Below, piece after piece: positions 9,712 to 19,307 of a stretch of DNA of 64,000 bases. Both the position numbers and the translations under genes were made by a program. The notes under the pieces were generated by a model. That model ran no database searches. It saw only the letters and a list, made by a program, of their open reading frames with translations, and was not told the origin of the DNA. The stretch's first letter is position 1. Each line of letters starts with the position of its first letter. Origin of the DNA: CAZOEL01 sp964578835 (GTDB taxonomy: Bacteria; Desulfobacterota; Syntrophobacteria; Syntrophobacterales; Syntrophobacteraceae); contig CAZOEL010000002.1 of NCBI GenBank assembly GCA_964578835.1, forward strand, positions 101,096 to 165,095, read 5' to 3'.

Positions 9712-10845
9712 GCTAAAAATCTTTGAAATCGTCCTCATCGAAGGGGATGAGCTTCTCGGGGGCGATTTTCTTGACGCTCTTCTTTGGAGCGGAGGCGGTC
9801 TTTGCTTTTCCCTGATGGGGCAAANNNNNNNNNNNNNNNNNNNNNNNNNNNNNNNNNNNNNNNNNNNNNNNNNNNNNNNNNNNNNNNNNNNNNNNNNNNN
9901 NNNNNNNNNNNNNNNNNNNNNNNNCGCCAGCAAAAGAACCGTTCCCACCAGGATTATGTCTACTTGCATGGAGCGGATCTTAGCTCGTAGCTCGTCGACA
10001 GGCTGGCTAGCCGCAACGCCCCATCCGGTAAGTCCGACCGGAGCAACTCCCGCAATCTTCTCGATCCCCTCAAACCGATAGCGAATGGTTCCCGTTTCCT
10101 TCGCCATAATGGCTTTTGTCAGAGGTTCCATGCCCTGCACGGTCTTCATGTCAAGTTTAAGAATATGCTCTTTGTTGGGGTGGGCTATCATGATTCCGTT
10201 GGAATCGACAAGAAACGCATACCCGGTCTCCCCGAGCTTTGCAGTGGAAATTGCTTCAATGAAGTAGTCAATTTTGACCAGGATAAGAACAACTCCAATG
10301 ACTTCCTTCTCTTTTGAGTATACAGGCGCTGCAAGTATTGTGATGGGATTGCCGGAAGCTTTGGACCGGACAACCACGCCCGAACTTACTTTGCCGGTGC
10401 GTGCGACCTTGAAATATTCACGGTCGGTAACGGATATCCCTCTATCCTTTCCGTTATTGCAGTCGGCAAATACCGTCCCTTGCATATCGATGACCGCGAT
10501 GCTCTCGAATTCCTCACCGACCTCGGCTTTGATCCTTGCAAGCCTCTGCTGGAGGGCTTCGATCTTCTCCGAAGATTTGGTAACGCCTTCCTTGGCTACG
10601 CTTGCTGTCGTGTCGATGAGAAGATTGCCGATCGAGATCTCCTTGAGAAGATTGATTTCGTGGCTTAAGGAGCTCTGGATCGAATCGGCGAGATTCTTTG
10701 CCGTGAGCGCGGTAAGGTTGATGCTTGCTTTCTCGAGCTCGTTGGATGACTTTATAGTGGCGATAGAGCCTACGCAGACGGTCGAGACAAGCACAATAAA
10801 AGTTCCGCCAAGCAATAGCTTCCAGGAAAGCTTCAACTTCTTCAT
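9712..10845 (-). CDS. Methyl-accepting chemotaxis protein (copy 2, interrupted by an assembly gap)
   Basis: A paralogue of the receptor at 7252-9192. From ATG (after a GGGGGG ribosome site) the first 330 or so residues give the same membrane segment, dCache domain and second membrane segment. The copies are almost identical over the membrane parts but differ in the ligand-binding region (for example 10300-10560), so they may bind different ligands. The signalling domain is replaced by 100 N. After the gap the same C-terminal end reappears in the proper frame and stops with TAG at 9712-9714. The gene is probably complete (about 646 aa) in the organism; the short length here is an assembly effect. 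Confidence 0.85.
9825..9924. other. Assembly gap of 100 N
   Basis: Exactly 100 N, a usual placeholder for a gap of unknown size. It removes the signalling domain of chemoreceptor copy 2, which would be nearly identical to that of copy 1. Collapse of the repeat during assembly is the likely cause. The true missing length should be near 900 bp judged from copy 1. Confidence 0.97.
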
Positions 10846-11391
10846 TTTCCCCCCATTTGTTCCTTGATGCTGTGATGTTTTTGCTGGAATTGAGCGCCCC
10901 ATGTTTAACCCCCGGATAGAATCCCTCTCGAAGAGCAGGGGGCAAGAATCAACCGCTTCACCTTTTCACTGTAATTTATGCGTACTAGAGCGAATTGGCT
11001 GGTGCATCTCGAAGCAGTATTCATGCCATCGACGTGGATCTGGATGAATGATAAGCTTTGTAATGACATGTGAAATAAAAGCCATTGTGTGATAGATGCA
11101 TGTAGGATAAAAAATTCTATTTCTACTTTCTCTCATTAGTATAACTGACAGAGATAAGGGGAGAAGAACCTCATAATTGTCATGAGGTGAGGGCTGCTAT
11201 TGAGTTGGGGGTATGAGTCATAACAATGTCAAAATAGTGTCAAGGCTGTCAAAAGATCATGCTGGGATAACCAAATCCATGGGCGGGGGAAATGGAGGAT
11301 TAAGAATTATGGATTCCATGAATACCGCACAATGCAAGTGCAGTCGATGCGGTATCCATGGGATGACGCTACAGAAGAGCTTGTATCAATA
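10846..11391. other. Intergenic region upstream of chemoreceptor copy 2
   Basis: No convincing gene in 546 bp. A 67-codon frame at 11213-11416 has low-complexity composition and runs into the dnaJ-like gene, so I do not call it. A 6-bp hairpin (CCTCAT with ATGAGG) lies near 11169-11188. A long imperfect inverted repeat (11311-11329 with 11346-11364, core ATACCGCA with TGCGGTAT) lies just past the stop of the dnaJ-like gene and may end its transcript. Confidence 0.4.
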
Positions 11392-12291
11392 TCATAGGAC
11401 TCGCAATTGCAGGTAGAGGTCGCCTCGGTAGGGCGCTCTGTCAGCAAGGGGATGTCCCATATCCTTCAGCCTGAGCTTTGTTCCGGATCTTACGCCTGGC
11501 GGAATGCGCACTGAAACGCGTTTCGCATTGCCCCAGTGAGGAAGATCCACCTCTATTATTGCGCCGGTCACTGACTGCTTGGGCGATATCACCACCTCAT
11601 AGGTAATGTCCGGCGTCTGACGAGCGGATGAAGCGCCTGTTGGAATAGACTTGGGCGCGGGCTTTTCTCCAAATACCTTATTTAGGATGAATTTTCCGAC
11701 CTTTTTGCCGGCTTTCGCCAGCAAAGACACGCTTTCCTCAAGAAGCCCCTTTGGCTTGATATCAACCGGTTTATACTCTTTGTCCCGGGACATGCCATTT
11801 GACGGCCTGCTATTCGCGCCATAGCGGAAAGTCCTTACGGTTCCCGAGCCAGGCCAAAAGAAACCTTGGAAGAAAATGGTCTTATCGCCGAAAAAGACGC
11901 GATTGAGAAATCTATCATCAAAGCGGAACCCCATTCGCTGGAACTCGCGCTGCATCTCGGCGAAAACTTCTTGAGCGTGGCGGCTGTTGAAAAAATCGCG
12001 GAAGATCTCTTCTTGCGAATACCCAAAGTCCCTGTGAGGGGAAGGGCCTCCTCCAGCGGGACGATCCTGAAAGCCGAAGCGCCGATATTCGTCGTATTGG
12101 GCGCGCTTCTGGGCGTCCATTAAGACTCCGTAAGCTTCGCTTATGCGTTTGAAGCGCTCTTCCGCGCGAGAATCATTCGGGTTTCTGTCCGGATGAGTCT
12201 CGAGAGCAAGCTTTCGGTAGGCCTTCTTTATTTCATCCGTTGACGCGCTTGGGGAGATCCCGAGAATACTGTAATAGTCTTGCTGAGCCAT
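11392..12291 (-). CDS. DnaJ-like co-chaperone without zinc finger
   Basis: A 299-aa type II J protein. The J domain (about 4-70) has the HPD motif (HPDRN) and helices that stimulate DnaK ATPase. A Gly/Phe-rich part follows (about 75-100), then a poorly conserved middle. The end (about 225-299) keeps part of the C-terminal substrate-binding fold with IPPGVRSGTKLRLKDMG. No CXXCXGXG repeats are present, so it is a CbpA-like protein, not DnaJ itself. The C-terminal domain is shorter than in CbpA. It stands alone upstream of the radical SAM gene on the same strand. Confidence 0.85.
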   Translation of the reverse strand: MAQQDYYSILGISPSASTDEIKKAYRKLALETHPDRNPNDSRAEERFKRISEAYGVLMDAQKRAQYDEYRRFGFQDRPAGGGPSPHRDFGYSQEEIFRDFFNSRHAQEVFAEMQREFQRMGFRFDDRFLNRVFFGDKTIFFQGFFWPGSGTVRTFRYGANSRPSNGMSRDKEYKPVDIKPKGLLEESVSLLAKAGKKVGKFILNKVFGEKPAPKSIPTGASSARQTPDITYEVVISPKQSVTGAIIEVDLPHWGNAKRVSVRIPPGVRSGTKLRLKDMGHPLADRAPYRGDLYLQLRVL

Positions 12292-12512
12292 TTGGACGTG
12301 CTCTCCTTGATTCTATAGAACATACTACTTCCTGAAGATCTGCCGACCGTTGACTTCGATCCGCACAGGGATGGCATGCTGCGAAGGTCGGCGAGCTTCA
12401 GGTTTTGAGATATGGCGCCAAAATGCGCAGATCCTTCCATACTCATGGCATATTCAAGCTTTGAAACTTAAATATAAAACCTTACTATGGCAAGAGCAAT
12501 CGAGAAAAGGCT

Positions 12513-14267
12513 TCATGGCGCGCATACGCCGCATCGTCTGCAATTTTCGTCGGGACGGCATTCTGCAGTCCTTTGCGCTCGAAGAGCCCTCTGGTGCTCT
12601 TCCCAAAGATACGAGCGTTTTACTTTCAAGTCTATTATTTCCCATGGAAAGGCCTCGTCTTGTCCTCGTTCCCTCATCACCCAGAAATCGGGGTTGTGGG
12701 GGACTTCGTTCAATGCTTTGGTCCATGACATTCCTTCCAGGGCGACTTTCTCGAGGAACAGCCCTACTCTTCGATCTCCCCTGGAAAGAAGGGCTTGAAC
12801 ATAGGCCCACTTGGGCAGATCGAAATGAACCCTGACATTGGGCGCCCTTTGAAGCGCTGTTTGAATCCATCGAGCTTTCTTCTTCAACTCACGAACCCCG
12901 GCGAACGCTGTCCATTGAAAGGGCGTGAATGGCTTCGGAACGAAGGCATGGATGCTGAGGGTCGTCTCCCCAAGCTTACGGCGTCCGCGGCTGCTCTTGA
13001 GAACGTGATGTTTTATTCCTTTGGCGATTTCAATGATTGCTTCGAGGTCTTCGAAGGTTTCCGTGGGCAGCCCTATCATGAAGTAGAGCTTAAGGTGTAG
13101 GATCCCTCTTGCCGCGAGCTCTTCGACTGCTCGGTAAATCTGATCTTCTGTGAGGTTTTTGTTGATTGCGGTGCGAAGCCTTTCCGACCCGGCTTCCGGA
13201 GCTATGGCTACCGCCTGATGGCCGCTTTTTTCAAGCCCGGATAGTACTTCGGGCGTGAGCGTATCGGCCCTGAGGGATGAGAAGGAAAGTGACGCGCCCA
13301 GATCGAGCAAGGAGCTGCACAGAAAAGACACCTCGGGATGGTCGGAAACAGCGGCGCTCACCAGTCCTATTCTGGAAATTCCAGGGATGTTAGTGTTCGC
13401 TGCATCAATGAGGGTTTGGGCCGAATGGAACCGCACCGGGCGATAGACATACCCGGCGGCGCAGAAGCGGCATCCTCGCCCACAGCCTCTGCCTATCTCG
13501 AGGAGTTGCACATTGCTGAATTCTGTATTGGGAGTGAGTATTACCGTCTGACAGGGAGACGACTGCTGGAAATCGGCCCGCCTGTAGGAAATCCTTTCGG
13601 GAAGATCCATGCCTTGGGCGGGATGGATGGAATCCAGCGAGCCATCTCCCTTGTATGCGGGCTCATAGAAAGAGGGAACGTATACGCCTTGGATGCTTCC
13701 TGCAAGAGCCTTTAGAAAATCATCTCGCGGCGCATCTTTGTCCTGAAACTCTTTCCATATTTCCCAGAAATCCGGCAACAAGGCTTCGGCTTCGCCGATA
13801 AAGGCAAAATCCAAGAAAGAAGCCAGCGGCTCCGGGTTGAGGAATACGGCTACTCCGCCTGCCGCAACCAAAGGATGAACAGAGCTTCGCTCCTCTGTGC
13901 GGATTGGGATGCCCGCCAGACTCATCATTTCCAAAACGTTGATATAGTCATTTTCAAAAGGAATCGAAAAGACGAGGAGATGAAAATCCTGAACAGGACG
14001 CTGAGATTCCAGGGACAAGAGCTTTCCAGGGCTTTGCTTCAATATATTCAGGTCGTCCGGTTCCGGGTAAAAGACCCTTTCACAGACGATATCCTCGATC
14101 CGGTTCAACGCACCATATACCGTTTGAAAGCCAAGGTTCGACATGCCGACGTGGTATCGATTCGGAAAAGCGAGCGCAATGCGCACTTTACCGCCCCAAT
14201 CCTTGAAGATTGTTCCCTTTTCCAAAGCCAGCCATTGTTGAGCGCGCTGTTTAATCTTCCAGATCAT
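12513..14267 (-). CDS. B12-binding-domain radical SAM protein of the TIGR03960 type
   Basis: The protein (584 aa from the chosen start) has an N-terminal region like the cobalamin-binding radical SAM family, then the cluster motif C-GRG-C-RF-C near residue 265, and later SAM-fold strands such as IAPEAGSERLR. Members of this family act on unknown substrates; in many bacteria the family is fused or linked to a DUF2344 protein. The ATG at 14267 (MIWKIKQ) has AGGAA six bases before it and is preferred over an in-frame ATG at 14333. The gene follows ftsZ on the same strand after about 250 bp. Confidence 0.8.
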   Translation of the reverse strand: MIWKIKQRAQQWLALEKGTIFKDWGGKVRIALAFPNRYHVGMSNLGFQTVYGALNRIEDIVCERVFYPEPDDLNILKQSPGKLLSLESQRPVQDFHLLVFSIPFENDYINVLEMMSLAGIPIRTEERSSVHPLVAAGGVAVFLNPEPLASFLDFAFIGEAEALLPDFWEIWKEFQDKDAPRDDFLKALAGSIQGVYVPSFYEPAYKGDGSLDSIHPAQGMDLPERISYRRADFQQSSPCQTVILTPNTEFSNVQLLEIGRGCGRGCRFCAAGYVYRPVRFHSAQTLIDAANTNIPGISRIGLVSAAVSDHPEVSFLCSSLLDLGASLSFSSLRADTLTPEVLSGLEKSGHQAVAIAPEAGSERLRTAINKNLTEDQIYRAVEELAARGILHLKLYFMIGLPTETFEDLEAIIEIAKGIKHHVLKSSRGRRKLGETTLSIHAFVPKPFTPFQWTAFAGVRELKKKARWIQTALQRAPNVRVHFDLPKWAYVQALLSRGDRRVGLFLEKVALEGMSWTKALNEVPHNPDFWVMRERGQDEAFPWEIIDLKVKRSYLWEEHQRALRAQRTAECRPDENCRRCGVCAP

Positions 14268-14514
14268 CGAAAATTCCTGCCAATTAAACAGGAAAGCGGA
14301 GCCAAGCTCCACCCCTGTCGGACCTTGTTTCATCCAGGTCTCGGGGAGGCGCTTAGCTCCGCCCTCCGGTCTTTAATTCCGTATTCCATGAGCTCGCCGT
14401 ACCGCCCAGCCTCGAGAATCCGTCAAAAGGGAGAAAACGGCTTCTACCCCTTGTAATAAAGGTAAGAGGCGTGGCGGCGGATTTCTATTTGTCGGGGCAG
14501 TCCCTTCCGGTCCG

Positions 14515-15714
14515 TTAATCCGCTTGGCGGCGAATAAAAGTCGGTATGTTGAGATCCTCGTCGTCAGCTACGGATCCCCCGGTTAATTTTTGTAGGAAAG
14601 TCCTCTTCTTGGGCTGTTGCGCCTCCTGTTGGGGATTTTCCCTCGAAGGACGGTGGCGTACGACAGTCGGGATTTGAAGATAATCGTAATTGAGCTCGGG
14701 GACTATGCCTTCAGCTTTGATCCGCTTCGGACGAGCTGCGGCCGCTTCCGTCTTGACCTGATCCATTCTCCCGATGCCCGTTGCTATCACCGTGACTCTG
14801 ACCTCGTCGCCCAGGCTCGGGTCGATGGCCATTCCGAGAATGATATTGGCTTCATCATCCATTTCCTTGTGAATGACGGAAGCGACTTCCTCAAACTCAT
14901 GCATGCCGAGATCCTGGCCGGTGGTGAGGTTGATAAGGGATGCTCGAGCCCCGTGGATGGAGATGTCTTCCAAAAGTGGGCTGGAGATGGCCTGCTGGGC
15001 GGCTTGAGAAGCTCTGCCCTCTCCTCTGCCCACGCCTGTTCCCATCAGAGCCAGCCCCTTTTCGCCCATGACCGTTCTAAGATCTGCAAAGTCGACATTG
15101 ATGTAGCCCGGATGGGTGATGAGATCTGAAATGCCTTTGACGGCGTAGAACAATACGTCGTCGGCTCGTTTGAACATCTCGAGAAATGTTGCGCGACGGT
15201 CTGCAAGGCACAAAAGGCGATTGTTGGGAATGGTGATCAGAGTGTCCACAACATCCTGTAAAGCGCCAAGGCCCTCATCTGCGTTACGATGTCTTACCTT
15301 TCCCTCGAAGGCGAACGGCTTGGTGACGACCGCCACCGTCAGGGCGCCCATCTCCTTGCAGATCTGGGCTGCAATGGGCGCTCCGCCGGTGCCGGTCCCA
15401 CCGCCCATTCCCGCGGTGATGAAGACCATGTCGCTGCCTTCCACCGCCGCCCGAATCTGCTCGATATCCTCTTGCGCCGCCTTTGAGCCGACTTCAGGAT
15501 TGCCTCCGGCCCCAAGTCCTTTGGTCAGATTCGTTCCGAGCTGTATCTTTGTCGGCGCCAGGCTGCGCTCCAAAGCCTGAAAATCAGTATTGGCGGCGAT
15601 GAACTCCACTCCGTCCAAACCGGAGCTAATCATATTGTTGATGGCGTTGCCGCCTCCGCCTCCAACTCCCAAAACCCTGATCTTGGCTCTACTGAGGATT
15701 GTATTGTCCATCAC
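14515..15714 (-). CDS. ftsZ: Cell division GTPase FtsZ
   Basis: FtsZ is the tubulin-like GTPase that forms the Z-ring. The 399-aa protein has the nucleotide site GGGTGTGGAP (about 105-114), the N-terminal strand RVLGVGGGGGNAINNM, the T7 loop region with NVDFADL, and a linker rich in Pro/Gln. The end carries the conserved peptide LNIPTFIRR that binds FtsA and ZipA-like partners. It is the last gene of the dcw cluster, 225 bp after ftsA. Confidence 0.97.
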   Translation of the reverse strand: MMDNTILSRAKIRVLGVGGGGGNAINNMISSGLDGVEFIAANTDFQALERSLAPTKIQLGTNLTKGLGAGGNPEVGSKAAQEDIEQIRAAVEGSDMVFITAGMGGGTGTGGAPIAAQICKEMGALTVAVVTKPFAFEGKVRHRNADEGLGALQDVVDTLITIPNNRLLCLADRRATFLEMFKRADDVLFYAVKGISDLITHPGYINVDFADLRTVMGEKGLALMGTGVGRGEGRASQAAQQAISSPLLEDISIHGARASLINLTTGQDLGMHEFEEVASVIHKEMDDEANIILGMAIDPSLGDEVRVTVIATGIGRMDQVKTEAAAARPKRIKAEGIVPELNYDYLQIPTVVRHRPSRENPQQEAQQPKKRTFLQKLTGGSVADDEDLNIPTFIRRQAD

Positions 15715-15939
15715 TTCTCTCTTTTCATCTAAAATTGTTTTTCAAATGAATATACTAACTGTTTTCTTCGTGGAAGCCATTTGCCTTCCGAACTGACAAG
15801 TTCGAGACAGCCATAAAGGTTTAGGCTGTAAATCGAAATAAGTTACAATCCTTTTGATTCCGAAGGCTCAGATTGAGGATAGAATGAGTAAGAACAGCAA
15901 GATTTCGGAATCTCGAGGACCGCGCCAAAGATGCTCCAG

Positions 15940-17160
15940 TTACCAAAACTCTTTGAACCAACGTTTCATGGAAGCCAGCACTTTCTTAAAGACGCCGGGC
16001 TCCTCTATGGGCGTATGGCCCACATGCTTCCTTCCGTAAAGAATCAGACCGGTGGCGGTCGCATAAATGGGGTTTTTCACGACATCGCCAAGCCCTCCGA
16101 AACGGTAAGGAACTCCGATCCTCACGGGCAAGTCGAAGGTCCGTTCGGCCAGTTCGCGGATTCCTTGCAAAAGCGCGACTCCTCCCGTCAAGACAACGCC
16201 GGCGTGCAGCGATTCGACATATCCGGAGCGAACCAACTCCCATTCTATGATTTTCATGATCTCTTCAACTCTAGCCTCAATGATCTGGGTGAGAATCGAC
16301 TGGGCCAGTTGCCGCGGCTTTTGACCGCCTACGGAGCCAACCTCGATCATGTCCTGTGAGTTGACCCATTCGACGAGAGCGAAGCCATATTTCTTCTTGA
16401 TTTTTTCAGCTTCGTCCATCGATGTTCGAAGCCCGACGGAAATGTCCGAGGTTATATGGTTGCCTCCAAGACCCACTACGCAAGAGTATCGGATGGCGTG
16501 ATCCAGAAAAACGGCTACATCGCTTGTGCCTCCGCCTATGTCCACCAGCGCGACGCCCAGGTGCTTCTCGTCGGCGTCCAGTACGGATTCGCTCGAGGCA
16601 AGAGATTCCAGAACAACGTCCAGCACGTGGAGTCCAGCTTTTTCACAGCACTTTATGATGTTTTGAACCGCGCTGACGGCTCCGGTTATGATGTGAACTT
16701 TGGCTTCCAGCCGCACTCCGGCCATACCCAGAGGATTTTGGATGCCTTCCTGATCGTCCACAATGAACTGCTGCGGCAAAACATGAAGAACCTGCCGATC
16801 GAAGGGGAGGGCGATCGTCTTTGCGGCATCGAGCACCCTGTCCACATCCGTCTGATTGACCTCTCTTCCTTTCACTGCAATGACGCCATGGCTGTTGAGA
16901 CTCTGAACGTGTGTTCCGGCTACTCCCGCATAAACCGCGGATATCTCGCAGCCAGCCATCAATTCGGCTTCTTCGACGGCTTTTCTGATGGAATGGACTG
17001 TCTGATCGATATTGACGACAACCCCGCCTCGCAGCCCGATGGAAGGGTATGTTCCCACTCCGACAATATTGATCCCTTCAGAGGTCGGCTCTCCGACCAC
17101 CGCACAAATTTTAGTAGTTCCAAGGTCAAGACCGACAATCAATTCATCTTTCTTTGCCAT
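15940..17160 (-). CDS. ftsA: Cell division protein FtsA
   Basis: FtsA is the actin-like protein that ties FtsZ to the membrane. The 406-aa protein starts MAKKDELIVGLDLGTTKICAV, the first phosphate loop, and carries the SHS2 (1C) domain and VDIGGGTSD, the second phosphate loop. The last residues (MKRWFKEFW) are an amphipathic helix, the usual membrane-targeting sequence. The ATG at 17160 is preceded by AAGGA; an in-frame ATG seven codons earlier is less likely. It is separated from ftsQ by 290 bp that hold two hairpins. Confidence 0.96.
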   Translation of the reverse strand: MAKKDELIVGLDLGTTKICAVVGEPTSEGINIVGVGTYPSIGLRGGVVVNIDQTVHSIRKAVEEAELMAGCEISAVYAGVAGTHVQSLNSHGVIAVKGREVNQTDVDRVLDAAKTIALPFDRQVLHVLPQQFIVDDQEGIQNPLGMAGVRLEAKVHIITGAVSAVQNIIKCCEKAGLHVLDVVLESLASSESVLDADEKHLGVALVDIGGGTSDVAVFLDHAIRYSCVVGLGGNHITSDISVGLRTSMDEAEKIKKKYGFALVEWVNSQDMIEVGSVGGQKPRQLAQSILTQIIEARVEEIMKIIEWELVRSGYVESLHAGVVLTGGVALLQGIRELAERTFDLPVRIGVPYRFGGLGDVVKNPIYATATGLILYGRKHVGHTPIEEPGVFKKVLASMKRWFKEFW

Positions 17161-17206
17161 CCCGTTCCTTTCAACCGCCATTTGTTCATGGCTTAATGCT
17201 TGTGGT

Positions 17207-17381
17207 CATGCGGGGCAGTCTGCGCCCCGCATGTTAAAGGATTCTCTAGGGGCTTTCTATCAAGACCCATTTGGAAGCTCTTTCTCATTACTTGACCCGT
17301 CACGCATCGAGTAACGCTATTAAGGATGGCCGTTCCAGGCCGATGTGTCTCGAGCTTTCCAGCGGGCGCCACTCATGGCGC
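17207..17381 (-). promoter_or_regulatory. Two GC-rich hairpins in the ftsQ-ftsA gap
   Basis: One perfect 10-bp stem with a 7-nt loop (17207-17233, CATGCGGGGC arms) lies about 47 bp before the ftsA start. A second 6-bp stem with a 4-nt loop lies at 17366-17381. No T-run follows either on the minus strand. They could limit read-through or adjust ftsA and ftsZ output relative to the upstream wall genes; that role is inference. Confidence 0.35.
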
Positions 17382-17450
17382 GACTCGCCCCGGGATTGGT
17401 GATCCTTTGCCAACAAACGGCTCGTAACCGGCATGAGGCTTTGTGAAGGC

Positions 17451-18278
17451 TCATATGCCCTTGGGGGTGGGAAATCGTCCCCCTATATAAACGCGATCCA
17501 CATAATCGAGATCGATCTTTGTTGTCAATTCCAGCCACTGGCGTTCGGCCAGCAATCCAAAGACTCTTTGAAGACGCTGCAACTTGGCTTCATAATTGTC
17601 CAGCCCAAGCTCAATAGGAATGGCTTTTTGAGTAGTGTAGAGCACGAAGCCTTCATCTTCTATCCAGCGGCATTCAGAAATCTGATGCGCCGGGAGCCAT
17701 TTCTGAGCGTTTTTCAAAGCCGTTGACAAGTGATGGAACGCCTCCAGAGCTTCAGGCGGCAAACGGTCATTTTCTTTCAAATGGGAATCAGAAAATCCCG
17801 TCAGGAGAAGAAGCCCTGTCTTTTCTTCAATAACCGTTTTGGCGAAAAGCTTTCCCTCCGTATCCATCAGAAAAAAATCGTCCGCATATACGATCGCCAA
17901 GGGTTCTCGTTCCGTTATTTCGACGACGAGCCGTCCTGGAAGGTCGAGCCGAATGACGGCCGAACGAACCCACGGGTACTCCTCGAGCCGCTTAGCCAGT
18001 TCGGACATCTTGAGGTTGAGAACGCTGGCGTTGCGGGGCACTCCGAGGGCGTTCAAAACATCCTTCCGCTCAATGCGCTTGGCGCCCGTTATCTCTATAT
18101 CGTTCACCCGCAGCCACGGCGCTTCAATCAAAGCATGGTAAGCGTTGCCAAGAGCTGCGCTTAAAGCCAGAAGCAGAACGGCGACCGTACATGCCTTGAG
18201 CCCCGTTGGAATCCATCTTGCGAGAACCCTTAAAGGCTTTTTCTTTTCCGTGCGGTAGCGGTTTTTCTTCCTTCGCAT
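17451..18278 (-). CDS. ftsQ: Cell division protein FtsQ
   Basis: FtsQ/DivIB is a bitopic membrane protein that links early and late divisome parts. The 275-aa chain has a very basic cytoplasmic start (RRKKNRYRTEKKK), one membrane segment (about 28-48), the POTRA domain (about 55-125, with LRVNDIEITGAKRI) and the beta domain. The length fits the family. Gene order murB-ftsQ-ftsA supports the call; only 14 bp separate it from murB. Confidence 0.93.
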   Translation of the reverse strand: MRRKKNRYRTEKKKPLRVLARWIPTGLKACTVAVLLLALSAALGNAYHALIEAPWLRVNDIEITGAKRIERKDVLNALGVPRNASVLNLKMSELAKRLEEYPWVRSAVIRLDLPGRLVVEITEREPLAIVYADDFFLMDTEGKLFAKTVIEEKTGLLLLTGFSDSHLKENDRLPPEALEAFHHLSTALKNAQKWLPAHQISECRWIEDEGFVLYTTQKAIPIELGLDNYEAKLQRLQRVFGLLAERQWLELTTKIDLDYVDRVYIGGRFPTPKGI

Positions 18279-18292
18279 AGCTTCTAGGGCTC

Positions 18293-19264
18293 TCAGAGTA
18301 TTTTGACTTCACGCTCCAGGCGAATGGCGAACCGATTAAAGACCTCTTTTTCAATGAGCCGAATCAAAGCAAGGATATCCCAAGCTTTAGCATTTCCAAG
18401 ATTTACGATCCAGTTAGCGTGCTTTTCAGATACTTGGGCGTCCCCAATGCGCATCCCTTTGAGTCCTGCTCTATCTATAAGGGCTCCCGCGGAAAGGCCC
18501 GGAGGATTCTTGAATATGCATCCGGCTGATGGCAACCCGAGAGGCTGAGTCCTTTTTCGTTGCTTCATCCGCTCCTTCAACTCAGCTTTTGAAGGGGCTC
18601 GCTCTTCCAGCCGAAAGCAAGCGCCAAGCACCACCCAATCGGGCTCCAATCCCATGGAGCGATATTCGCACGATAAATCAGAACGGTCGATTCTTCTGCG
18701 TCTTCCTTCTTGAGTGTCGAGCACGTCAATCCAGAGAAGCGAATCGGCCATGCATCCGCCTCCGGCGCCCGCATTCATAACCAACGAGCCGCCAATCGAA
18801 CCGGGAATGCCGATGAGAAACTCCATGCCCGAATATCCATTTTGAAGACAGAAACGAAGCCAGCTGGAAATACGAACCCCGGCGCCGGCGTAAATCCGAA
18901 GCTCTTCATTGCGCCCATTTTCACACGGACGAATGCTTGAAGAGCAATGATCAAGTCGAATCGCCACTGCTTCAATGGGTCCGTCGGGGGGCACAACATT
19001 GCTTCCGCCGCCCAATAGGAAGCTCTTCAAACCTTCCTCTCGAATCGTCTTCATGAGCGTCGCCAGAGATTCCTCCGATCCGGGCAGGGCAAGGCACGCC
19101 ACGTTTCCGCCGACACGGAATGTCGTATGAATCGATAGCGGCTCATTCCACCGGTACTCCACTTCCGGTAGCCGGAGCAACGAAGAACGCGAGCCCTCGG
19201 ACATTCTTGCCGATCTATTATTTGGAGCCTCCTCCAGCTTCGCTGCTTCAATGGCTTCCATCAT
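18293..19264 (-). CDS. murB: UDP-N-acetylenolpyruvoylglucosamine reductase MurB
   Basis: MurB reduces UDP-GlcNAc-enolpyruvate to UDP-MurNAc using FAD and NADPH. The protein has 323 aa with the FAD-binding blocks NTTFRVGG-like (HTTFRVGG) and LLGGGSNV, the GIPGSIGG loop, and the C-terminal block SAGCIFKNP with the catalytic serine region. The first 25-30 residues look non-conserved, and a later start is possible. It sits between murC and ftsQ in one transcription unit. Confidence 0.95.
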   Translation of the reverse strand: MMEAIEAAKLEEAPNNRSARMSEGSRSSLLRLPEVEYRWNEPLSIHTTFRVGGNVACLALPGSEESLATLMKTIREEGLKSFLLGGGSNVVPPDGPIEAVAIRLDHCSSSIRPCENGRNEELRIYAGAGVRISSWLRFCLQNGYSGMEFLIGIPGSIGGSLVMNAGAGGGCMADSLLWIDVLDTQEGRRRRIDRSDLSCEYRSMGLEPDWVVLGACFRLEERAPSKAELKERMKQRKRTQPLGLPSAGCIFKNPPGLSAGALIDRAGLKGMRIGDAQVSEKHANWIVNLGNAKAWDILALIRLIEKEVFNRFAIRLEREVKIL

Positions 19265-19307
19265 TGCTGCTCTTTTTACGCATGATCGTGGCGTTAAAAT
19301 CCCTTGG

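Noticed and set aside
9658..10902. 414-aa receptor reading straight through the N gap
   Set aside because: The frame after the gap is wrong; the correct C-terminal frame ends at 9712, as in copy 1.
11213..11416. 67-codon plus-strand frame with a CxxC motif
   Set aside because: Composition is odd, it covers an inverted repeat, and it runs into the dnaJ-like gene; no ribosome site.
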